In this document: positions 48,673-57,690 of the stretch, one piece after another
How positions within the stretch are numbered: position 1 is the first letter of the stretch
Layout of the letters: each line of letters opens with the position of its first letter
Assembly (NCBI GenBank): GCA_947462335.1
Contig: OX381707.1
Coordinates: 33,593,618 to 33,657,617, forward strand
Source: Harmothoe impar
Taxonomy: Eukaryota; Annelida; Polychaeta; Phyllodocida; Polynoidae
DNA: 64,000 bases
Direction: 5' to 3'
The notes under the pieces: generated by a model
The model's input: only the letters and a program-made list of their open reading frames with translations
The model's database searches: none
Told to the model about the DNA's origin: nothing
Translations under genes and position numbers: made by a program

Positions 48673-51600
48673 AAAGAAGTTGTGAACAATATGTAGTGCA
48701 AAATAGGTCAATATACCAACAAAAATAAAAACTAGGTAACAAAATACAGCATCCATATCAAACTCAACAACAATGATTAAAAATGAATTGATACAATGTC
48801 ATGCAATGAATATTTGACACATTTCAATTAGATAAACTTTGGAAATGATAGGCATGACAATAAATCAAAAGGAAACAGTAGACATGCAGGTACCTGGATA
48901 TCCCTCCAGAAGTACTTACTTATAACTTAGTCTAAGGTTGCTAGAGCCTACCTGTTGGTAAAGGATGGCTATTGCCTTCATTACATTGATCATGGACATA
49001 CCTGGTCGTATGTCCCTATGGTAGAGACTGTAGTTATGTTATTAGTGTGGGTCACATCATCCAGAACAATGATTTATTACCAAAGATTCATCAAGCCACA
49101 ATTGTATCCTACACAGTAAATAGTTAGATTAATTGATAAAGAAAAGCGTATAGATCTATAGGTACGTTAATCCGTCTTTTTGATAATGTATGAGCATGTA
49201 ACATGTTAATGTTTGGCCCAGGGTATAAACTGGCATGTATATAATCAGGGTTAGACACTAACCTTTTCAGCCAAGGGCCACCCGGGCCCATGGCTTCAGA
49301 AATCTATGGGCCCGTACATAAATCTGTGGGCCCGTACATAAATCTGCATGCCCAGAATAATAATCATGTTAATTGTGTTGGATACTTTGTAATACTTTGG
49401 ATACTTACCATTGTTTTTCTATATGAATAAATTTTTCCAAACTTGAAACTTGAACTTGAATGTTATTTTGATATATTATCCACACAGTCATATTCTTCAC
49501 CATATAGTTGCAAATGATTTATCTTACGCAAGAATTCCCAGTGGGAAGCAGCAAGGTGAAACCCGATGAGGTTTTGAGCGATATTAGGGGATATAGAGGC
49601 CTGACCCTCAGAGTGGCTTGTGAAGAACCCGGATGAGTGGCCATTGATTAGCAGTGAGCCCACCAGGGGGCACTAATGTGTGTCTGGATACTGGGTTCTC
49701 GGTGAGGGTGATAATAGGGGGGTTGACGACCCTCTAAAGGGCCATCGCTGAACACCCGCGTGTCGTTCCGCGGGCTCGTTGTATTGATCGTTGGCAGCTG
49801 AATGTGTCAGTCTCTGCTGTTTACCACTGAGATACACATCGCCTTGTTTAGCAGGGATTTAAATTGTAAATACCTCAGGGGGTGGAGAGTTGAATATGGA
49901 TGATATGGGATATTCATTGCCTAATAAACACACTCACGATGCGACATTTCTAACAGTATTTCTATCATTATAGAACTCAGTGTTCAAGGCTACAGAAACT
50001 CATTTTCTATATTTCTTACAGACACACGTATTGTTTATAATATGACCCATCCTCGTGTATGTTATAGAATCTGTGGGATATATACAGAGCAAATACCTGT
50101 CTACTAAACTTTCATAGCAATACTCATGTCATTTGTCTTTCAACTTTCAAAATGTAGGGCTATGATATAGATGTTTAAGTTTTTACTGCGGGAGCTCTCA
50201 TCTGTCACTAAAGTATCTTCCACTCCTAAATGTTCTTATCATTGTCCAGCTGTCAATCTTCGCCAAATTCTTTCTAAGTGAAATGCTTCCACAAAGACTT
50301 GAGGTATTGAATTCACCCATCATGCTGAGATTCCGTAGATGTCTTCCGGACTCGTATTGACATTGGTATCGAACCAGAAATAGAATCTCTGTTTCCGGAT
50401 GTGAAGCACTATGGGATGCCACCTGGTGGCATTCTCAGAAACTAAATCAATATTTGAAAGAACGCCATTTTGATGAGGATTCTGCACACAGTTCTTTTTA
50501 ATCTCGGTGATACCATTGTCTCATTTCTGAGCACGCCAGGGGAGGAGGAGGATATGATGCATGATTCAAATTAGAAGTACAATGACATGACTTCCTGAGG
50601 CGAATTTCATCAATCAAGACGCTTAAATTAAATCAATTATGCACTCCCATACAAGAATTATAACATTATGTAAACAGATGATGTTTTCTAAAGGTTACTT
50701 ATGTGTACAACAAGCTATCTTTTTGCTCTCGAGAGACATCACATTCGGATATCAAAATGGGTGCTCATGGCTATACTCTCAGTGCTTTGCAGTGTGCCTT
50801 TCCATAAGGTTGTAAATTTGAGATCCATCTATAAAATTGCTTTCAGGATTCCCAAGTGTTTTGTCCTAAGGCATTCATGTGAGTGAATACATAAATAATG
50901 ATGAAGTCCTTATGAAGAATTCAGCCTTCTGTCGCCCACACGTATCTCCACCAAGTAAACTGCCCAATTAATTTAAAACACGAAACATCCTTGCTCATGT
51001 CAGACATTCAGAGGAATGCCCACAATATTTTTCAGGTAGTATTACCACGTCTTTAAATATCTCAGCACCATAATTCCCCACAGGGTATCGTGTGTGCATA
51101 GTAATTCTGGGAGGGGAGCATCTAAAGCCTCCTTGCAAACAAAGAGTGACTGGAATCAAAGTGTTACTCTAGCTGCACTGAGGGAATTAGGGATATCCTA
51201 TTTCTAGATAATACAGGGATGGTTAGCAGTGACAGAATTTACCATTGAGATTTCACCTGTAAATGTAAGTACGATGTAGTGTTTAAATTGTCAATTGTGG
51301 CACAAGGGGATGATTGATGGATTTTACAGGGTGATTTATGGTATTATATTATATCATATTATACTTATACTTATACTATATATTTTTTTCAGTTGAGGAT
51401 AATGCAAGGCATTTTTGGCAGTAAGACTAATAGATTTCCTTCTGTCAGAAATCGTGTTAGCTATCCTATTGAAGTTTCCAATTGCTTGTAATTGTGATTT
51501 GCTATGATAGTTATGGTACCACCTTAATATAGTGAGTTACACAAATCTAAAAAATAAGTCAAATAATTAAATGTTAAATGTTTCCTTCTGTTTCCTTACA

Positions 51601-52096
51601 GGTGAGTGTTTGTGGCAGATAAGTTACCCCAAGACACAGCTAAGTAACAACATTAGGTACAATGTTGTAGGATAGATAGTTTTTATCTAACAGCTAAAGA
51701 TACCCAATGTGTGCCCCATGTGTCAAATCGGGGACCATCAGCTGAACAGTTCTCATTCGTCCAATAATATGAAACACGCTTGAGATTATAGGACTGAATT
51801 TTTGTATAGCACACATCATCATTAAATGTGCCTTAGAAACAGTAGTCAGTCTCAGAGTGATGTTTATTATTTTAGTTGTATTGTGCGACAGAGGAATTCC
51901 TCGTTCTGAGCACATGTACAGCACGATATTGAACACATCATGTATTGATCATCGTAGGTCAATAAGGAGTCAATGACCTACGGCCATCATTTCAGCAGAT
52001 CATAGACTTAACCAGCGCCAATATGCCCCAATTCCATTAAGCGTCAACCTCTACCTCTATTTCCAGTTATACTTTACAGTAGTATATATCCTTTAT
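48670..52096. other. Anonymous sequence with a short tandem repeat and candidate splice junction
   Basis: A 20-bp unit (AAATCTGTGGGCCCGTACAT) repeats two to three times at about 49298-49350. The candidate recursive splice site lies at 51601|51602. A TATTA/TTATAC low-complexity patch sits at 51340-51385. No exon supported. Confidence 0.5.
51570..51609 (+). promoter_or_regulatory. Candidate recursive splice site 2
   Basis: A long pyrimidine tract (TTTCCTTCTGTTTCCTTACAG) ends in AG at 51600-51601 and is followed at once by GTGAGTGT. Both the acceptor and the donor are close to consensus, and no intervening AG lies in the tract. It shares the GTGAGTGT donor with site 1, 36.5 kb upstream, on the same strand. 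Confidence 0.45.
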
Positions 52097-52675
52097 CAGG
52101 TGGAGGACTGCCCGGATTTACAATACAGACTGGGAAATCCACCCAGCCCGTTTTTACAGGTCACTCAGCCTGGTATACAGGCCTGTTTTGTTACAGCACT
52201 GTGATTTTACTGTAGCTTTCATACAACCATGTTTGCGATTTTTATGTGATATTTGCTAAGAATAAACTCATATGGAGGATGTAGACCAGTACATCACCTT
52301 CAAACTTATGGATGCAGTATGTGCCTGGTCCACTGCATTTCTTAATAATCACATGTTTAACCCTTTCACCACTGGGTTTCTTGTAACTCAATGCAGTTTT
52401 GTGCAATATATTGGCTTACCGCGTGGAAGAGGTTAAATTGGTATTTAGTCTGGTGAAATAGCCATAAGAGCAGGCATAACAGCTGCCACTGCTTGTGTGA
52501 AAGCCTGAGCCCCAGCCTGCTATATCAGACTGATGTGCTGGGAGAGTGTGAACAACCTGACCTAACACCCTGCCTGTAAACACTCCCGACCTGCTAAACC
52601 AGCCTGGCCAGCCTATATTACCAGGCTACCTGGAAATACAGGCCAGGCTGTATCACTGGTCTAGTCCTCCACCTG
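52097..52675. mobile_element. MITE with CAGGTGGAGGACT ends
   Basis: 579 bp. Inverted termini CAGGTGGAGGACT / AGTCCTCCACCTG with TTTAT on both sides (52092-52096, 52676-52680), an apparent 5-bp duplication. The interior is rich in CCTGTAT/ACCAGGCTG words in both orientations, so it folds extensively. The superfamily is not clear. Confidence 0.82.
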
Positions 52676-52751
52676 TTTATGCATATATCCATAATTCTGT
52701 TTGGATTTAATACGGTCTTCATGTAGACCGTATTAGGAGTCGTTAATACTA

Positions 52752-53869
52752 CACTGTAAAAAGTTGTTGTTTGTGAACAGCAAAATTTGCTGTAAATGTA
52801 CAGTACTTTAGCTGTAAATAATAATACAGCAAATTCTACTGTACATGTACAATTCTCTTACTGTAGATGCAGGTTACGGTAGTGACTTGTAGATCTACAG
52901 TACTTTTCCCTGTAATATGTACACGAGAGGTCATGGGATCGATCCTAGGTCTAGCCACCTCTCATTAGGGATCTTTAGCAACAAGGCTGTAGCTCATTTG
53001 ATACAGACATGGCGGAGGTAGCTTATATCCCAATATGACCATCTGTAACACCGGCTCTGTTGCGCAATGGATCAGGGCCCGTCTCCAACACCACAGGTGG
53101 TGAGTTCAATCCTTGGTGGAGCCACTTCTCTTGGTCTACCTACATCCACCTAAAATTTGTTTTCCCTCACATGGATGGTTAAAAATATCACCAGCAATGG
53201 GAGGCGAACCCCAAACCTTTACAAATTATTATTAATCAGTTGAGAAGTAGAGTAGAGATATATCCCAATATGAATGTTTGTAACACCGGCTCTGTGGCCC
53301 AACGGATCAGCGCCTGTCTCCAACACCACAGGTGGTGAGTTCAATCCTTGGTGGAGCCACATCTCTTGGTCTACCTATATCCACCTAAAATTCGTTTTCC
53401 CCTCACATGGATGGTTAAAAATATCACCAGCACTGGGAGGCGAACCCCAAACCTTTACAAATTATTATTAATCAGTTGAGAAGTAGAGTAGAGATATATC
53501 CCAATATGAATGTTTGTAACACCGGCTCTGTGGCGCAACGGATCAGCGCCTGTCTCCAACACCACAGGTGGTGAGTTCAATCCTTGGTGGAGCCACTTCT
53601 CTTGGTCTACCTACATCCACCTAAAATTCGTTTCCCTCACATGGATGGTTAAAACTATCACCAGCACTGGGAGGTGAACCCAGGACCTTCAGACTATGAT
53701 TTACAATCGATTTTGCTGTACAGTAACAGAAGATTCTGCTGTCCTTATACAGTACATAGTACTGTAAATATACAAAAGCTCACTTGCTGTAGGTCTACAG
53801 CACAATCTACTGGAACCAAAGCTGCCCCCAGTATTTGGTGTACAGGAACACTACTTACTTCTAACAGTG
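52752..53869. mobile_element. TACAG-rich MITE, second copy, carrying a SINE cluster
   Basis: 1118 bp with termini CACTGTAAAAAGT and CTTCTAACAGTG, flanked by TA (52750-52751, 53870-53871). Both edges carry the CTGTA/TACAG palindromes seen in 39991-40841, including CAAAATTTGCTGTAAATGTA at the left and TGTAGGTCTACAGC at the right. The middle (about 52920-53700) is replaced by tRNA-derived sequence. Confidence 0.82.
53053..53695 (+). mobile_element. Three tandem tRNA-derived SINE units
   Basis: Units begin at 53053, 53288 and 53524, about 235 bp apart and nearly identical. Each head has acceptor GGCTCTG opposite TGGAGCC, D arm GCGC...GCGC, and box B GAGTTCAATCC. The head resembles an arginine-type tRNA 5' half but the anticodon arm (CCTGT...ACAGG) has a ~10-base loop. 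Each unit's far end holds a box-B-like sequence on the opposite strand (GGTTCGCCTCC or GGTTCACCTCC). The copies are separated by TATCCCAATATGAATGTTTG. Confidence 0.75.
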
Positions 53870-53871
53870 TA

Positions 53872-54385
53872 AGGTCTCACAAGAATTCAGAGAATGATTC
53901 GTAGAATTACAAACTGCGGCCTGGACTTGTGGACCATCAAATCGGCTCTCAATTAGCCCCAGAATGTTGTTTTGTTTTCCAAAATTTGGATAAAAATCTA
54001 CAATAGGCACTGTTTTGCTGGGTAGTGTCGGATCTCCATAAAACACATTTTCCTTTAAGGCCCAACCAGAATTTAGAACCAAAAAAAAGAGTAACAGGAA
54101 CACAGTGCAGGTGTATAACTAGCAATAACGACAGGGTTGGTGTATAAAGCAGATTACCATTACCTGTGACTGGTGGGAGAGGAGACCATTCTGACCATGA
54201 GGCAGGTGGGTATGGAGGCCTGGGAAGCCTGTGTTAAGACTCTGTCCCATTTATCATCAGGAATTAATGGTGGGAGGCGCAGGTAGGGAGCAGGTGGTGT
54301 ATAGGTGGATGGATGTGTAGGTGGGTGGTAAGGTAGATGGATGTAGGATGGATGTAGCTTGTATGACGGATGGGGCATCATAATG
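53872..54385. other. Anonymous spacer, no gene seen
   Basis: About 510 bp without recognised features apart from GGTGGGTGGTAAGG-like repeats near 54300-54360. Confidence 0.5.
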
Positions 54386-55375
54386 CTTTCACCCTTTAAG
54401 GGCTCTCAACAGGTTTGTACAAATTAACACATATGCATGCATTATTTGACACAGATATGTTGAGACTATACACATTGTACACTAAATTGATCATATTTAA
54501 TGTTTCTATCAAATTAGTTCCATTTTGGAAGGTTTCAGAGGCTATGGAGTGCAAATGGAACAAAAACGTTCTTTTTTCTTAAAACAGCATTATGGGATTG
54601 AAAAAGAACACTTTTATAATTTTTGATAATTGGAGATTAATCTAGGGGTCATTCCCTGGGGACCTTTTCTTTCTTTTAGCTATATCTCAATTATTAAGCT
54701 CTACAGAGCTGTTCAAAGAAGCATAGTTACTTGAAAATTGATGGTTTTTCATGAAAAATGGCCAAAATCCCCTATTTTCCCCTATTTTCGCCTGTTTTCA
54801 ACAATTTTCAACCATTTTCAAGTGACTATGCTACTTTGAACTGCTCTGTAGAGCTTAATAATTGAAATATAGCTAAAAGAAAGAAAAGGTCCCCAGGGAA
54901 TGACCCCTAGATTCATCTCCAATTATCAAAAGTTATGAAAGTGTTCTTTTTATATCACATAATGCTGTTTTAAGAAAAAAGAACGTTTTTGTTCCATTTG
55001 CACTCTATGGCTTCTTAAACCCTCCAAAATGGAACTAATTTGATAGAAACATTAAATATGATTAATTTGGTGTACAATGTGTATAGTCTCAACATATCTG
55101 TGTCAAATAATGCATGCATATGTGTTAATTTGAACAAACCTGTTGAGAGTCCTTAAGGACGGATGTCGTTAAAATATGACATTTGTCATCATGGTGCAAC
55201 AATACAGTCCTGGCGAGTAACTCGCCAATGCTACATTGGTGCATCATGACGACCCTTTGGCATTGTATCAACCCCGTAGGGTCGAAATGATGCTTGAATG
55301 CAGCACTGGCGAGTTACTTGCCAGGGCTGCATTCATGCATCATGACGACCATACATTATGCCGTCCTTAAAGGGT
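54386..55375. mobile_element. Family F MITE split by a palindrome insertion
   Basis: The left tip (CACCCTTTAAGGG, up to 54402) and the body (55150-55375, starting TCCTTAAGGACGG and ending CCTTAAAGGGT) flank a 747-bp palindrome. The body is one of the cleanest in the window: TGGCGAGTAACTCGCCAATG and a mirrored CACTGGCGAGTTACTTGCC, GTGCATCATGACGACCC, GTATCAACCCCGTAGGGTCG. Confidence 0.72.
54403..55149. mobile_element. 747-bp near-perfect palindrome (fold-back element)
   Basis: Termini CTCTCAACAGG / CCTGTTGAGAG. Arms of about 340 bp match at roughly 95 percent by eye over the stretch I compared, around an asymmetric centre at about 54745-54810 rich in CCCTATTTTC words. Sits next to a duplicated CCTTTAAGG/CCTTAAGG motif, which may be its target duplication. 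Non-coding. Confidence 0.88.
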
Positions 55376-55379
55376 AACT

Positions 55380-55575
55380 TAATGCACTATGACTGCAGGA
55401 CTGATAGATGTATAGTCGTTGCAACTAACCAACTATTGCTACATTCATGCATCATACCAATCCCATATCAACCCCCAGAAGGGCTGCATCAATGCATCAT
55501 GTCGATCCCCTTTAGGAGTGTATCCAAGTATCATCACAAGCAAGGACATAGTGCATTAAAGCACTATCCGGTCAT
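55380..55575. mobile_element. Family F MITE, partial copy next to previous
   Basis: TTCATGCATCATACCAATCCC, CTGCATCAATGCATCATGTCG, GAGTGTATCC and CATTAAAGCACTATCCGG. A right half with no proper left end. Confidence 0.55.
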
Positions 55576-55734
55576 TATCAAGTTTAAGGGTATTTCATGC
55601 ACATTTCCACTGGACAGCTTAGCCAAGGTCACGAGTCACAGCTTCTCATCCGAAGCCACACAAAGGGCAGAGAAGCCACATAGAGGTTTTAAGCTACTCA
55701 GTAGCCTCTTACCAAGATTCCTGGGAAAGGTTTA

Positions 55735-56098
55735 ACCCTTAAGGACGGCATGGTAGCTCAAATCTCCATCTTCTTGTGCCGTTATGATAACCTGATGTTG
55801 TGCCGCCAAGTAACTCGCACGCTTTGCATTCATGCATCATGACGCAGGGGCGGATCCAGGATTTTGGAAAAGGGGGGGGCGTGATATAGGCAATGTACTG
55901 GGGGTATTGAAAAAATTTACATTAAAATGTACAGAAAAATAGGGGGGCGCACGCCGGGTCCGCCCCCCCCCCCCCCTAAATCCGCCCCTGTGACGACCCT
56001 CCTGCTGTGTATCAACCCCTATGGAGTCGGCATGACCCTATGGTACTGACCTCAGAGCATCGTGTATCAATTTTAAATCGTTGACGTTCTTAAAGGGT
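55735..56098. mobile_element. Family F MITE interrupted by a 146-bp MITE
   Basis: ACCCTTAAGGACGGCATGG at the left after TA, GTTCTTAAAGGGT at the right. The interior sequence GCATTCATGCATCATGACG continues into ACCCTCC... after the insert, matching the family arrangement CATGACGACCC seen uninterrupted at 55245-55260. Confidence 0.8.
55845..55990. mobile_element. 146-bp MITE with CAGGGGCGGAT ends
   Basis: Inverted termini CAGGGGCGGATCCAGG at the left and AAATCCGCCCCTG at the right. Flanked by TGACG on both sides (55840-55844, 55991-55995), an apparent 5-bp target duplication. The uninterrupted family F copy at 55245-55260 supplies the pre-insertion sequence. Internally a G-run/C-run pair and an A-rich stretch. 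Confidence 0.88.
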
Positions 56099-56792
56099 TG
56101 GCATTTAGATACTGTACTCCTCTAGATGTGCAGGCACTGAAATGGTCTTGAGAAGGACATGCTAGGAGGTTCCGTGAAATGGCACACCTGTAGAGTGTAA
56201 CTCACCGAGGTAAAAGGTATCCAGGTTGAGAAGCTTTAGTGAAGGCACCTCGAATTCAACCCTCCTAAAACATAGCAGTTACTTCAGCACGAAAGTTGCC
56301 CTTCTGTCAAAATTTCTAATGGTGCATAGATTACGTGGACAGTTTTTCACACTAAGAGTGCCACAAAAGAATGTAGAGTTTGACAAAAGTTCCCCTGGCC
56401 AGCAGTCCGCCTTCCCTGACCATCCTGAGATATGAGGAAAAGGGCAGAAGTGACAGAAATGTATGCGTTTGGTACCGAAGCCACCTGGTACAATACAACG
56501 GGTGGCAAACCACAAATGCTGCATGAAGGTGGTGGGTGCAAAAGGGGAGGCTAGAATCGCATGACTCTGGCTATTTCGATCATCATCGGGAGCCACTCGT
56601 GGAAGCCCCTGTCCCCGCCGAGGCTACTTAGAGCCTTGGCCCCCTACGTGAGCTGCTCACCACCCCCTGGCGGCTCCCCGGGCAGCTCCCCAAGCAGTGG
56701 TGAGCAGCTCCAATCTATAGACTTCTGCGTGAAAGTGTGATATTCAGAGATTAGATGTTGATATTCCTATTTGTAGTCCTGATTCAGGTAGG
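56099..56792. other. Anonymous sequence with a 14-bp hairpin
   Basis: The hairpin GAGCTGCTCACCAC ... GTGGTGAGCAGCTC lies at 56650-56710. No exon supported; the 105-codon minus-strand frame at 56279-56596 has no recognised domain. Confidence 0.5.
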
Positions 56793-56855
56793 AATGCATA
56801 AATGCAGCCTTGGCGAGTAACTCACCAGTGCGTCATTAGGGCATCATGCTAACAA
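56793..56855. mobile_element. Family F MITE fragment
   Basis: GGAATGCATAAATGCAGCC, TTGGCGAGTAACTCACCAG and GGGCATCATGC. No termini. Confidence 0.6.
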
Positions 56856-57552
56856 AGGATGTACAAGTAATGATATGTGGCCCAAGCCAACGTACACAGC
56901 CACGGTCAGTGCCTGTCATTATAGATGATTATAACTAAATCAAAATGACACAACTTTCCATGGATGCCAACATTGATATTCATCTGGCCAGAACATAAGA
57001 AAATACATTTTAGAGGATCTCCAGAATCACCATGTCTTTTGGTATCGTGGTCTATAGTAGCAAGAATCACTTGAGAACAAGCCATTCAAGGCAACTGATA
57101 GTCCCAATATGGAGGTTTGATGAGAGGAAATCAAACACTGCCCCAGGAAATGACGGCGCCCCAACCCTTGACAATCTCCTGTTACCAATACATGGCCAAG
57201 CGAAAATGGTATTGTTTATGACCTCTTGCGTACTACGGTGTACAGTGATTTATTGTAGATTGTTCGGCCTAAGATCAATTGGAGGAAAGCAATTTCTGCT
57301 GCGGGTGATAGCTTTTCTCGCTGGGAGGACCTTACATTTTACAGATTATTCCACCAGATAGCTGAGACACTAGTATAATCCCTTTCCTCTTTGCCTCAGG
57401 TACTTAGAGAGTGAATAGAGAGGTTAAGGCCGGCCTATTTATGACGTGTATACGGCAACGTCTAGCCTAAACATTACCATTGCTTTAAACATACATTTTG
57501 CCGTACACGCTGTGGTCCTTACCTCCCTAATAATGTGTACATTAGGTTTAGT
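56856..57552. other. Anonymous sequence with an isolated acceptor-like tract
   Basis: A strong acceptor-like tract (CCCTTTCCTCTTTGCCTCAG) ends at about 57399, but the following GTACTT is a poor donor. The 109-codon frame at 57032-57361 is not recognised. Confidence 0.45.
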
Positions 57553-57554
57553 TA

Positions 57555-57690
57555 ACCCTTTAAGGACAGCATAGTGCTTCGATGCATTATGTCCTTTTGG
57601 TATGATGCATGAGTACACCATTACCGACCGTGCATCATGCCGTCAAATGTACACAAATTATCGAGGCATAATGTCATCTTTAATGACTTA
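57555..57690. mobile_element. Family F MITE, left half
   Basis: ACCCTTTAAGGACAGCATAG after TA, then TGGTATGATGCATGAGTAC and CGTGCATCATGCCG, with a short inverted end GGCATAATGTCATCTTTAATG. Confidence 0.65.

Noticed and set aside
48434..48756. Open frames with long Ile-Tyr runs on both strands (also 33041-33386)
   Set aside because: Translations of (TA)n microsatellites.
53053..53123. Cluster of tRNA-Arg-like genes
   Set aside because: The anticodon arm has an oversized loop, T-arm pairing is poor, and the tRNA-like part is embedded in a 235-bp repeated unit.
56760..56800. Recursive splice site at TTCAG|GTAGGA
   Set aside because: Interrupted pyrimidine tract and weak donor; it also borders a family F fragment.
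57380..57405. Another recursive splice site
   Set aside because: The acceptor tract is very good but the following GTACTT is not a usable donor consensus.
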